DNA of 64,000 bases from Mycolicibacter sp. MU0083 (GTDB taxonomy: Bacteria > Actinomycetota > Actinomycetes > Mycobacteriales > Mycobacteriaceae): the NCBI RefSeq assembly GCF_963378075.1, contig NZ_OY726394.1, positions 1,550,001 to 1,614,000 on the forward strand, in the 5' to 3' direction. Position 1 is the first letter of the stretch. Each line of letters opens with the position of its first letter. The notes below the pieces were generated by a model that did not search any database, had not been told where the DNA came from, and saw nothing but the letters and a program-made list of their open reading frames with translations. Below are positions 16,825 through 25,078 of the stretch, one piece after another. The translations under genes and the position numbers were made by a program.

Positions 16825-17906
16825 ACGCAGCTGCTCCCGTCCGTGTCTTCCAGGTCGCCACCGGCAACGTCGGGACCGAGATGATCCGTCGGTTCGCCGC
16901 CAGGGATGACCTGGAACTGGTGGGCGTGCACTGCTATTCGCCCGACAAGATCGGGAAGGACACCGGAGAACTGGCCGGGATCGCCCCCAACGGCGTGATC
17001 GCGACCGGCAGCGTCGACGAGATCATCGCCGCCAAACCCGACGTCCTGACCTTTCACGGCGTCTTCCCCGACGAGGACCTCTACGTCACGATCCTGGAAG
17101 CGGGCATCAACATCGTCACCACCGCCGACTGGATCACCGGCTGGCACCGCGACACCAACCACCCGCACCCGTCGGGTAAACCGGTGACCCAACTGTTGGC
17201 GGAGGCCTGCGAGAAGGGCGGCGCGACCTTCTACGGAACCGGGATGAACCCGGGGCTCAACCAGATTCTGGGCGTGGTGTGTTCGGCCGACGTCGCCGAG
17301 ATCGAGAACATCACCACCATCGAATCGGTCGACGTGTCGTGCCACCACTCCAAGGACACCTGGATCGAGGTCGGCTACGGCCAGTCGGTGGACGATCCGG
17401 AGATCCCGGCCAAGCTGGAGAAGTTCACCCGGGTCTTCGCCGACAGCGTGCTGATGATGGCCGACTGCTTCGACCTGACTCTCGACGAGGTGACGTTCGA
17501 CTACGAACTGGGTGCGTGCACCAGGGATGTCGACCTGGGCTGGTACACCCTGCCCAAGGGTTCGTTGGGCGGCAGCTACATCAAGTACCAGGGCATGGTG
17601 GACGGCGTCCCGCGCGTCGAGACGCACCTGGAGTGGCAGATGACCCCGTTCACCCAACCGAACTGGAACATCAAGGGCTGCTACATCACCCGGGTCACCG
17701 GTGACCCGTGCGTCTACAACAAGCACATGATCTTCCCCAAGCCCGGCATCGACCTGTCCGACCCGGACAACTTCGCCTCCATCGGCATGACCGTGACCGG
17801 GCTCCCGGCCCTCAACGCGATCAAGTCGGTGGTGGCGGCACCGCCCGGCCTGTTGACCAGTGCCGACCTGCCGCTGCGCGGATTCGCCGGGCGTTTCCGG
17901 AAGTGA
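16821..17906 (+). CDS. DapB-like NAD(P)-dependent reductase/dehydrogenase
   Basis: 361 residues. The N-terminus VRVFQVATGNVGTEMIRRFA is a Rossmann fold with GxxG-type loop as in dihydrodipicolinate reductase N-domains, followed by LVGVHCYSPDKIG and VDEIIAAKPDVLTFHG. The C-terminal half (NPGLNQILG, TFDYELGACTRDVDLGWYTL) is not DapB; this two-domain family is common in actinobacteria next to lipid and steroid catabolism genes. Reaction unknown; a ketone or aldehyde reduction, or dehydrogenation of the product of the Rieske oxygenase, is plausible. The start overlaps the upstream stop by 4 bp and its own stop overlaps the next GTG, so production of the three proteins is coupled. Confidence 0.75.
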   Translation: MNAAAPVRVFQVATGNVGTEMIRRFAARDDLELVGVHCYSPDKIGKDTGELAGIAPNGVIATGSVDEIIAAKPDVLTFHGVFPDEDLYVTILEAGINIVTTADWITGWHRDTNHPHPSGKPVTQLLAEACEKGGATFYGTGMNPGLNQILGVVCSADVAEIENITTIESVDVSCHHSKDTWIEVGYGQSVDDPEIPAKLEKFTRVFADSVLMMADCFDLTLDEVTFDYELGACTRDVDLGWYTLPKGSLGGSYIKYQGMVDGVPRVETHLEWQMTPFTQPNWNIKGCYITRVTGDPCVYNKHMIFPKPGIDLSDPDNFASIGMTVTGLPALNAIKSVVAAPPGLLTSADLPLRGFAGRFRK

Positions 17907-19072
17907 CCGGCGCCGGGGTCGTCGCGGCCGCACGCGGCATGCGCGACGTGGTGGCGGCCGAAGCGGCCGCATGCGAGCAGGCCCGTACCCTGACCGACCC
18001 GGTCGTCGAGGAGATGTGGCGCACCGGGTTGCTGCCGGCGTTCAATCCGGTCGCCGCCGGCGGTGTCGAGCCGTCGTTCGCCGAGATGATCGAGACGTGG
18101 ATCGAAATGGCCTGGCAGGACGGATCGTTCGGTTGGGTCGGCATCGCCAACATGCCGTCGTCGTTCGCCGCGGCGGCCTATCTGCCCGAGGAGGGCTTCG
18201 CCGAGGTGTTCGGCGGCGGCGACCAGCGCGTCACGCTCGGCGGCCAGTACTTTCCCAACGGCCAAGGCGTCGCGGTGGACGGCGGTTACCGGCTGAGCGG
18301 GGCGTGGAGCTTCGGCTCCGGCATCGGTCATTCGGCGTATGTGGCCGCGGGTTTCTTCCCGATGGACGACGGCGAGATGCGCTGGGCGGGTGAGGGGATA
18401 CCCGACATGCAGGTGGCCGTCCTGCCGCGTGAACAGGTCTCGTTCGACGACGGCTGGCACGTCCAGGGTCTGAAGGGAACGGGTTCCTACGACTACAGCG
18501 TGCAGGACGTGTTCGTCCCGCAGTACCGGACGTTTCCGTTGTTCAGTCGCCGCCCGTCGCGGGGAGACTCACCGGCCGTCCGGATGGGCCTGATGCCGGT
18601 GACGGCCGCCGGACACGCGTCGTGGGCGCTCGGGGTGGCCAAGAGCATGCTCGACGACGTCACCGAACTGGCGGCCACCAAATACCGGATGAGCGACATG
18701 GCGTCGCTGGCCAGTCGACCCACTTTCCAGAAGGGACTGGCACACCACGTCGCCGCGTGGCGCGCCGCCCGACTGCTGGTGCTCGATGCCTTCACCACCG
18801 CCGAATCCGCCGTCGCCGCAGGCGAAGACCTGACGCCGGGATTACGGGCCGACATGCGGGTGGCCGCCGTCTACGCCACCGACACCGCCCGAGCCTGCGC
18901 GGAGTGGGCGCATCTGGTCGCCGGGACCTCGGCGATCCGCGAAGGCAGCCGGCTCGAGCGCGCATTCCGCGACATCTACACCGGTACCCAGCATGCCTTC
19001 ATCAGCGAGAAGGTGGCCATCGACGCGGCCCAGATCTGGCTCGGGCTGATCGACGATCAGTTCGGGCTGTGA
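17903..19072 (+). CDS. acyl-CoA dehydrogenase-fold flavin monooxygenase (HsaA-like)
   Basis: 389 residues from GTG 17903, which overlaps the upstream TGA (GTGA). The fold is that of acyl-CoA dehydrogenases: N-terminal helices (ADP-binding not expected), GSFGWVGIANMPSSFAAAAY, a middle beta domain (GYRLSGAWSFGSGIGHSAYV) and a C-terminal four-helix domain (ISEKVAIDAAQIWLG). GAWSFGSG and absence of the acyl-CoA catalytic Glu context favour the two-component flavin monooxygenase branch (HsaA, DszC types) over true dehydrogenases. It would need reduced flavin from a separate reductase, absent here. Last gene of the TetR-controlled operon. Converges on an MPT63-like gene. Confidence 0.78.
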   Translation: MTGAGVVAAARGMRDVVAAEAAACEQARTLTDPVVEEMWRTGLLPAFNPVAAGGVEPSFAEMIETWIEMAWQDGSFGWVGIANMPSSFAAAAYLPEEGFAEVFGGGDQRVTLGGQYFPNGQGVAVDGGYRLSGAWSFGSGIGHSAYVAAGFFPMDDGEMRWAGEGIPDMQVAVLPREQVSFDDGWHVQGLKGTGSYDYSVQDVFVPQYRTFPLFSRRPSRGDSPAVRMGLMPVTAAGHASWALGVAKSMLDDVTELAATKYRMSDMASLASRPTFQKGLAHHVAAWRAARLLVLDAFTTAESAVAAGEDLTPGLRADMRVAAVYATDTARACAEWAHLVAGTSAIREGSRLERAFRDIYTGTQHAFISEKVAIDAAQIWLGLIDDQFGL

Positions 19073-19084
19073 GCGGCCACTGAA

Positions 19085-19759
19085 TCAGGGCAGCGGGGTG
19101 CCTGAACTGCCTTCGGCGGGAAGCGGCGTGCCCGAGCTGCCCTGCGGCGGAGCCGCGGGACCGGGGCGCGTGGAGTTGGTCGATGGGGTGCGGGCCGGTG
19201 CGGGCGCACGTTGGCTGCCGCTGTTGGCCGGGGCCTGCGTGGCGCCGCCGGTCTGCTGCGGCTGCGGTGCCGTCGCAGCGGGCTGGGGTGCGGGTGCCTC
19301 CCACCGGATCAGGTCGTTGCCGCCGATCTGGTACACCATGCTGTTCGGCGCATCGCCGGTCACGTCGAAGTAGACCTTGCCGCTGGTCTTCTGACCTTGG
19401 GCCAAGCCGGTCGGCACGATGCCCTGTGCGGTCGGCACGGTGAACAGTGCCTGGTAATTCTGGCCGCTGGCCGAGCGGGCACTGAGGTTGGCGACGATCG
19501 GGAAGACGGTGCCCTGGATGGCCTCGTCGGTGGCGGTGGCCTCCCACAGCGTGCCGCGCGGCTGGTAGGGGATCGTGTCGGAGCTGGGACGCAGATCGGC
19601 GATGGTCCAGCCGTGCACCCCCGGGCCTTCGGGCACGGTGCCCTGGGTGCCGAGCGGGTGGGTGACCGGCTCGGGGCCGTCCGCTGCAGCGACTGCGCCG
19701 CTCAAAATCCCGGTAGCGACAAGCGCCCCGGCAACCAGCGCGGTCGAGATGGACTTCAT
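19085..19759 (-). CDS. MPT63-like (DUF1942) secreted protein with TPLP repeats
   Basis: 224 residues from ATG 19759, preceded by GAGGAGCC. Signal peptide MKSISTALVAGALVATGILS ends near AVAAA. Residues about 30-140 are the DUF1942 immunoglobulin-like fold of MPT63: HPLGTQGTV, VHGWTIADLRPSSDTIPYQ, GTLWEATATDEAIQGTVFPI, SGKVYFDVTG. The C-terminal third is Pro/Ala/Gln-rich and ends in two GSSGTPLP units. MPT63 is a secreted immunogen of unknown function. Paralogue of the next gene upstream (19913-20962) with high identity in the Ig domain; the two are a tandem duplication with different tails. Confidence 0.88.
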   Translation of the reverse strand: MKSISTALVAGALVATGILSGAVAAADGPEPVTHPLGTQGTVPEGPGVHGWTIADLRPSSDTIPYQPRGTLWEATATDEAIQGTVFPIVANLSARSASGQNYQALFTVPTAQGIVPTGLAQGQKTSGKVYFDVTGDAPNSMVYQIGGNDLIRWEAPAPQPAATAPQPQQTGGATQAPANSGSQRAPAPARTPSTNSTRPGPAAPPQGSSGTPLPAEGSSGTPLP

Positions 19760-19852
19760 GGGTCTGGCTCCTCGGTTCGGCGACATCCCGGCGGCATTGG
19801 TACTGATGTACCGCAATGGTAACGGGCTTTCGACCAGGCTAGTTGAGAAACG

Positions 19853-19894
19853 AGTCCGGCCCGGCCGCCGCCGAGGCGGAGACCGGGCCGGACT
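19853..19894 (-). terminator. strong hairpin between the MPT63 paralogues
   Basis: A 12-bp perfect stem (AGTCCGGCCCGG at 19853-19864 with CCGGGCCGGACT at 19883-19894) encloses an 18-base loop that itself can pair (CCGCC/GGCGG). On the minus strand it follows the stop of the 19913 gene and is followed by CGTTTCTC, a short T-rich tail. It would insulate the two paralogues from each other. Confidence 0.7.
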
Positions 19895-19912
19895 GGCGTT
19901 TCGGGTGCTCGG

Positions 19913-20962
19913 TCAGTTCGATGCGGTGGCGGTGCCCGCAGCGCCGGCCGACGCCGTACCGGCGGCGGCGGGAACGGGCGTGCCCTGGCTGCCGGCGGGC
20001 ACCGACACGCTGCCTTCCGACCCCGTCGCCGATGCGCTGGGGGCCTCCGCCGGCAGCGGCGTGCCCGAGCTGGGGGCTTCGGCGGGCAGCGGCGTGCCCG
20101 AGCTGCCGGCCGGAGCCGAGGCCTCGGACTGCGAGGTGCTACCGGGAGTCTGCTGCGACGACGGCGCCGGTTCGCTCGCCGGCGCCGACGCCTCCGCGCT
20201 GCCGGCGGTGGTCGACCCCTCGGCGCCGCTCGTACTGCCGGTGGTCTCCGAACCGCCGGTGGCCGGGGTCTCCGTACCCGTCGCGACCGCCGGGGTGCCG
20301 CCGGCTTCGGCGGGCAGCGGCGTGCCCTGGCTGCCGGCGGGCGCGGTGCTGCCGGTGGCCGGCGTGGTTCCGGCGGCCGCCGGTGCGCCCTGGGCACCCG
20401 ACTGCGCCGGCTTCGGACTGGTGGCGGCCGGCGCCGAGGTCCGCGGTGAACCGGTGGCCGCCGGTGCCGACGAGCCCGCGGCCGGCGCCGGGGTCCAGAT
20501 CAGCAGGTCCTTGCCGGCGCCCTGGTAGACCGCGCTGTCGGGGGCGTCACCGGTGACGTCGAAGTAGACCTTGCCGCTGGTCTGCTGGCCCTGAGCCAGG
20601 TTGGCCGGGTTCACACCCTGCGCGGTGGCCACGGTGAACAGTGCGGGATAGGTCTGACCGTTTGCGGAGCGCGCCCCGATGTTGGCGATCACCGGGGTGA
20701 CGGTGCCCTGGATGGCCACGTCGGTGGCGGTGGCCTCCCACAGGGTGCCGCGCGGCTGGTAGGGGATCGCATCCGAGCTGGGGCGCAGGTTGCTGATGGT
20801 CCAGCCCTGGATCACCCCACCGTTGTCCAGCGTGGCCTGAGTGCCGATCGGATGGATCGAGGGGGCGGCGTCACCGACGTCGGCACCTGCGGCTGCGGCG
20901 GTGACGGCTCCGGCCGCGGCCAACGCGCCGGCTGCTACCACGGCAGTTGCGAAGAACTTCAT
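19913..20962 (-). CDS. MPT63-like (DUF1942) secreted protein, long repeat tail
   Basis: 349 residues from ATG 20962, with AGGAG 10 bases upstream. Signal peptide MKFFATAVVAAGALAAAGAV, then the DUF1942 domain (HPIGTQATL, IQGWTISNLRPSSDAIPYQP, RGTLWEATATDVAIQGTVTP). From about residue 145 the protein becomes a roughly 200-residue low-complexity Ala/Ser/Thr/Pro/Gly tail with four GTP(L/V)PA(E/A) units spaced among Thr/Ser-rich stretches, suited to O-mannosylation and extended surface exposure. The tail is much longer than in the downstream paralogue and than MPT63 itself (about 159 aa, from memory). Cysteines are absent from the mature part. Confidence 0.87.
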   Translation of the reverse strand: MKFFATAVVAAGALAAAGAVTAAAAGADVGDAAPSIHPIGTQATLDNGGVIQGWTISNLRPSSDAIPYQPRGTLWEATATDVAIQGTVTPVIANIGARSANGQTYPALFTVATAQGVNPANLAQGQQTSGKVYFDVTGDAPDSAVYQGAGKDLLIWTPAPAAGSSAPAATGSPRTSAPAATSPKPAQSGAQGAPAAAGTTPATGSTAPAGSQGTPLPAEAGGTPAVATGTETPATGGSETTGSTSGAEGSTTAGSAEASAPASEPAPSSQQTPGSTSQSEASAPAGSSGTPLPAEAPSSGTPLPAEAPSASATGSEGSVSVPAGSQGTPVPAAAGTASAGAAGTATASN

Positions 20963-21074
20963 TGTCAGGTCACTCCTCGGGGTCGATGGGGGCTCGCGGG
21001 TGATGCAGTGACTCAGGTCGCAAAATCCTAACGGATCGCACAACTATGTTTGTCCGTGTCGTCTGGATCGACGG

Positions 21075-22820
21075 TCAGGAGTGCGAACTCCACCACGTGT
21101 AGAACTGCTCCAGCGTCGGCGTGCTGCGTTCGGTCTGCAGGGTGCCGATCATCAAATTGGCATCGTTGGTCCAGACCAGCACCGGCGAACTCTGCCGCAT
21201 CCCGCACAGCAGTGTCCCGGCGGTCTTGTCGGGGGCGGCGGCACGGTGCCACGCGCCGGGCGACTGGATGCGGCCGGGGCAGGTGACGACGTTGGTGGCC
21301 TGCACGGTGCTGTCGAAGCTGCGGCGCATCGCGCCGGCGTCGCCGAACAGTGCGTAGGTCGCCGCCGGCGGCCCGTCGACATCGACGTTGCGGCCACAGG
21401 TCAGCTGCGCGATAGCGCCGCCCGTCGGCGTGGTCGTGGTGCAGGCATCCTGCGGATATCCCGACGGCAGTAGTTTGCGCAGCCGGGCCTGGGCCTCGGC
21501 CGTCGACGCGGTGGTGGTGGGCCGACTCACCTCGGACGACTCCGTGCTATCGGTGCCGGCGGTCTGGTCCTCCGAGCCGGATCGGTTGGTGATCCAGGTG
21601 ATCAGGCCGATCAATACGACTGCCGCGGCCGCGACCCGCAACAACAGCTTGCGTTTCGCGGGGTCGCGGTACAGGGGTTGACGGCGCAGCGGGCTGAACC
21701 AGTCGTCGGTGACCGTCGAGACCCGGGCGGCACCCGGGTGGGCGACGACCGGATCGGGCGCCGCCGGTCCGGCGGCCTGGATCGGTGCGGCCGCCTCGAC
21801 GGGTGTGGCCGCCTCGACCGGCGCCGCGGGCGGAGGGACGTCAACCGGCGGGACCGGCGGGATGGGCTGTTCATCGGGAGGCGCTTCGGCCGGGGCGGGC
21901 TGCGCGCCGGCCGGCGACGGCTCGATCAACGGTCCGGTGGCCTGCTGACTGGCCTCGTAGATCTGCAGCGTGCGGTGCTGATCGGGTGCGCTGAGTGCTT
22001 GGTAGGCCGCCGTCGCGAGCTCCGCCGCGTTGGCATAACGCTCCTGCGGATCCTTGGCCATGCCTTTGGCGACGACGTCGTCGAACCCGGCCGGAATCGT
22101 CGCTCCGGCCAGGCTGGGCCGGGGGATGGGCTTGGACTGATGCGCATTGGCCAGCATTTTGAGACTGTCCGCGCGGTAGGGCGGCGAGCCCGTCAGACAC
22201 TGGTAGAGCACGCACGCCAACGCGTAGACGTCGACGCTCGGCCCGAAGTCCTCGCCGGTGAACAACTCCGGTGCGGCGTACTTCCATCGGGCGCCCGCGT
22301 TCTCGGCGTCGGCCGCCTCGGCCCCGGGCGCGCCCGCCAACCCGAAATCGACCAGGTAGACGAAATCGTCACCGGTCAGCACGATGTTGCGCGGTTTGAC
22401 GCCCCGGTGGATCACCCCGGCGTTGTGCGCGGCATCCAGCGCCGAGGCCGCCTGCCACACCAGGTTCACCGCTCGAGAAGGCGCCAACACGCCGTTGCGT
22501 TTCAGCACGGCGGCCAAGTCGTCCCCCTGGACCAGCGGCGTATCGATGAACACCTCGCCGTCGAGCTCACCGTAATCGCGGACCGGGACCACGTGCGGTT
22601 CCTGTACCCGCCCCACCACCAGCGCTTCGCGCTGCAGCCACTCGCGGAAAGCGGGATTCTGCCCCAACGCCGGTGCCAGCAGCTTGAGCGCGGCGGTGCG
22701 GTTCTTCTGGGTGTCGAACGCCTCGTACACCTCGCCGGTGGTACCGCGCCCCAACAACCGTTTGAGGAGGTAACGCCCCACGCGCGACCCAGCCCGCGAA
22801 CCCGACGCGGTCTCGCCCAT
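21075..22820 (-). CDS. membrane Ser/Thr protein kinase with HRG in place of HRD
   Basis: 581 residues from ATG 22820 (AGGAG 7 bases upstream). Hanks-type kinase domain at about 13-275: GRGTTGEV loop, lysine in AALKLL, DFGLA, and YAAPELF. The catalytic loop reads VIHRGVKPRN: G140 (codon GGC at 22403-22401) replaces the catalytic Asp of HRD. A Pro/Ala-rich juxtamembrane linker (280-400), a single membrane helix (LLLRVAAAAVVLIGLITWIT, about 405-430) and an extracellular sensor domain of about 150 residues with paired Cys (DACTTTTP, LTCGRNV, VTCPGRI, LLCGMRQ) follow, as in mycobacterial PknH/PknJ-like receptors. With G140 it may be a pseudokinase or weakly active. No gene symbol assigned. Confidence 0.87.
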   Translation of the reverse strand: MGETASGSRAGSRVGRYLLKRLLGRGTTGEVYEAFDTQKNRTAALKLLAPALGQNPAFREWLQREALVVGRVQEPHVVPVRDYGELDGEVFIDTPLVQGDDLAAVLKRNGVLAPSRAVNLVWQAASALDAAHNAGVIHRGVKPRNIVLTGDDFVYLVDFGLAGAPGAEAADAENAGARWKYAAPELFTGEDFGPSVDVYALACVLYQCLTGSPPYRADSLKMLANAHQSKPIPRPSLAGATIPAGFDDVVAKGMAKDPQERYANAAELATAAYQALSAPDQHRTLQIYEASQQATGPLIEPSPAGAQPAPAEAPPDEQPIPPVPPVDVPPPAAPVEAATPVEAAAPIQAAGPAAPDPVVAHPGAARVSTVTDDWFSPLRRQPLYRDPAKRKLLLRVAAAAVVLIGLITWITNRSGSEDQTAGTDSTESSEVSRPTTTASTAEAQARLRKLLPSGYPQDACTTTTPTGGAIAQLTCGRNVDVDGPPAATYALFGDAGAMRRSFDSTVQATNVVTCPGRIQSPGAWHRAAAPDKTAGTLLCGMRQSSPVLVWTNDANLMIGTLQTERSTPTLEQFYTWWSSHS

Positions 22821-22962
22821 CACCGACTCCTCACGGAAATCCATGAACCCCGGCCACCGAACCACACGTCCGACGACATTGCCGCTAATGATTTCATCAT
22901 CGAACCCGGCGGCAATCAGCCGGTCGCGCCAAGATCCGTCGAATTCGGTGCGGCCGGTGGGA

Positions 22963-24075
22963 TCAGCGGCCGGTCAGGTTGCTGATCGTCATGATCTCCA
23001 GATTGCGGTAGGCGCGCCCGGTGGGCTGCACCAGATCGTGGAACCACACCTGCGGTTCTGCGGTGTACGGGTGGTCCCAGGAATCCCACGGCAGGTAGGT
23101 CTGGGTCCGGCCTGCGACGAATCCCCAGTTGTAGGCGCCCACTTTGTGGCGCTTCATGATCGGCAGTATCCCGTCGATGGTGTTGCCGCGGGTACGGGCC
23201 AGGTACTCGGTGCACATCATCGGCCGGCCGTACGGTGCCAACTCGGCGATGCGCTGGCTGAAGTCCGCCGGCTTGTCGTAGGAGTGGAACGTGATGACGT
23301 CGGACTGGTTCAGTTGAGTGTTGACGATCGTGCTGCCCCGTCGGGACGCTTCCCAGATACCGCTGGTGAGCGGTTGGCGGGCGTTGACCGACCGCGCCCA
23401 ACTGAAGACCTGCGGGAGTAGGTCGCTGATCAGATCGAGTTTGTCGGAGCGTTCCACGCTGCTGTACTCGCGGGCCATGTTGTCCGGCTCGTTCCACAGG
23501 TCCCAGCCCAGCACCCGGTCGTCGTATCGGAACTGGCTCATCACACCGGTGACGTAGGAATGCAGGGTGGGGTAGTAGCTGCGGTCGCCGAGCCGATCGG
23601 CGCCCGGACTCTGCACCCAGCGTGAGTTGTGGATCCCGACCCGGGGCGCCTGCTGAGGCCCGGCTTTCGGATGCGGATCCCAACAGGAGTCGAAGAGCAC
23701 GAACAGCGGTTTGATGCGATGCCGGGCGGCGACGGTGACGAACTGGGACAGCCGGTACTGGAAGCCCCGCTGGTCGGCCGCCCACAACTGGTCGTGCAGG
23801 AACACCCGCATGGTGTTGAAGCCGGCGGATCGGGCCCAGCCCAACTCGGCGTTGATCCGCGGCAGGTCGAAGGTGTCGGCCTGGAACATCTCCAACTGGT
23901 TGACCGCGGTCGAAGTGATGTAGTTGGCACCGACCGGCCAGCCCTGAGCCTGATACCAGCGATTCACCCGGTCGATCGACCATCGGCCGGGATCCGCGCC
24001 GGCCCGCGGGAGTCGGCTCAATGTCGAACCCGCCGTCAACAAGAGGGGCAGCCCCAGTGCCGTTCGACGTTTCAC
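22963..24075 (-). CDS. GH5-like secreted glycoside hydrolase, Tat-type signal
   Basis: 370 residues from GTG 24075 (VKRRTALGLPLLLTAG); the KRRTALGL start followed by a hydrophobic stretch looks like a Tat or Sec signal. Alternative ATGs lie at 24120 and 24171. The catalytic domain has the family 5 (cellulase/mannanase) plan: GANYIT near the start, MRVFLHDQLW, acid/base E196 in WDLWNEPDN, nucleophile E290 in MCTEYLAR, and WGFVAGRTQTYLPWDSW. Substrate could be a beta-mannan or beta-glucan; the sequence does not decide. It is upstream of the kinase gene on the same strand with 142 bp between, including an 8-bp inverted repeat. Confidence 0.8.
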   Translation of the reverse strand: MKRRTALGLPLLLTAGSTLSRLPRAGADPGRWSIDRVNRWYQAQGWPVGANYITSTAVNQLEMFQADTFDLPRINAELGWARSAGFNTMRVFLHDQLWAADQRGFQYRLSQFVTVAARHRIKPLFVLFDSCWDPHPKAGPQQAPRVGIHNSRWVQSPGADRLGDRSYYPTLHSYVTGVMSQFRYDDRVLGWDLWNEPDNMAREYSSVERSDKLDLISDLLPQVFSWARSVNARQPLTSGIWEASRRGSTIVNTQLNQSDVITFHSYDKPADFSQRIAELAPYGRPMMCTEYLARTRGNTIDGILPIMKRHKVGAYNWGFVAGRTQTYLPWDSWDHPYTAEPQVWFHDLVQPTGRAYRNLEIMTISNLTGR

Positions 24076-24223
24076 CAGGCGACCATAGCGCCCGGACCCG
24101 GTGGTCGGGCGACTGAACATGCGGACTGTGCCGGGCAATCGGGCGGACGCAGCAGCGGCAATACCCGCCACCTAGACTGCAGCGATACTGCTCGGTCCCA
24201 TTTTCGTTGTCGGGAGGACGACT

Positions 24224-25060
24224 ATGTCGCAACACCTGCAGGACAAAGTCGTCGTCGTCACCGGCGCCGGTGGCGGATTCGGCAAGCTGATCGCCGAGAA
24301 GTGCGCCGCGGGAGGAGCACGCGTCGTCGGAGTGGACATCGGCGCGCAGGCACTCGAGGACGTGTTCGACGGGATTCGCGAGGCGGGCGGGTCCGGCACC
24401 TATCAGGTCGCCGACGTCACCGACATGGACCAGATGAAAGCCGTCGTGCAGCACGCGGTGCAGACGTTCGGCGCGGTCGACGTGATCGTCAACAACGCCG
24501 GCGTGATGCCCCTGGCCTACTTCGCGGACCACGAAAAGGCGTGGCAACAGTGGCATCGCGCGATCGACATCAACATCAAGGGTGTGGTGAACGGCATCTC
24601 GGCCGTCTACGACCAGATGATCGAGCAGGGCCGCGGACACGTCGTCAACATCTCGTCCATCTACGGCAACGCCGGCGTGGCGGGATCGGGCGTCTACAGC
24701 GCCACCAAAGCCGCGGTGGCGGTGCTGTCGGACTCGCTGCGCAGCGAGGCCAAAGGCAAGATCAAGGTGACCACCGTCAAGCCGACCGGTGTGCTGGGCA
24801 CCAACCTGGGCAAGGGGGTCGTCAACGGCGCCGCGATCATGGGCATCGTCGGTTCCCGCGGCGAGAGCTACATGCAGTCGGTCACCGCGTTCGCCCAGGG
24901 AAATCTCACCGCCGAGCAGACCGACATCGATTCGGTGCAGTACTGGCTGATCACGCCCGAAGATCTCGCCGAGGCGGTGGTGCATGTCATCGACCAGCCC
25001 TGGGGCATCAGCATCAGCGACATCACGGTGCGCGCGAGCGGCGAAGACTACATCTACTGA
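24224..25060 (+). CDS. short-chain dehydrogenase/reductase
   Basis: 278 residues, RBS GGGAGGA upstream of the ATG. Cofactor loop TGAGGGFG, Asp after strand 2 (VGVDIGAQA, NAD preference), NNAGVM, catalytic NISSIYG and YSATKAA. The C-terminal 80 residues (TAEQTDIDSVQYWLITPEDLAEAVVHVI) fit a mycobacterial SDR subgroup linked with fatty-acid or terpenoid oxidation. Opens a plus-strand operon with the two adenylate-forming ligases (18 bp gap, then an 8-bp overlap), suggesting the three proteins act on one substrate: alcohol oxidation followed by CoA activation. Confidence 0.85.
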   Translation: MSQHLQDKVVVVTGAGGGFGKLIAEKCAAGGARVVGVDIGAQALEDVFDGIREAGGSGTYQVADVTDMDQMKAVVQHAVQTFGAVDVIVNNAGVMPLAYFADHEKAWQQWHRAIDINIKGVVNGISAVYDQMIEQGRGHVVNISSIYGNAGVAGSGVYSATKAAVAVLSDSLRSEAKGKIKVTTVKPTGVLGTNLGKGVVNGAAIMGIVGSRGESYMQSVTAFAQGNLTAEQTDIDSVQYWLITPEDLAEAVVHVIDQPWGISISDITVRASGEDYIY

Positions 25061-25078
25061 CGCGGAGGGCCACGCGCG

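Noticed and set aside
22878..22916. ATTGCCGC ... GCGGCAAT inverted repeat between kinase and glycosidase genes
   Set aside because: Eight-base arms with a 23-base loop and no T tract; a weak terminator for the glycosidase gene is possible, but evidence is thin.
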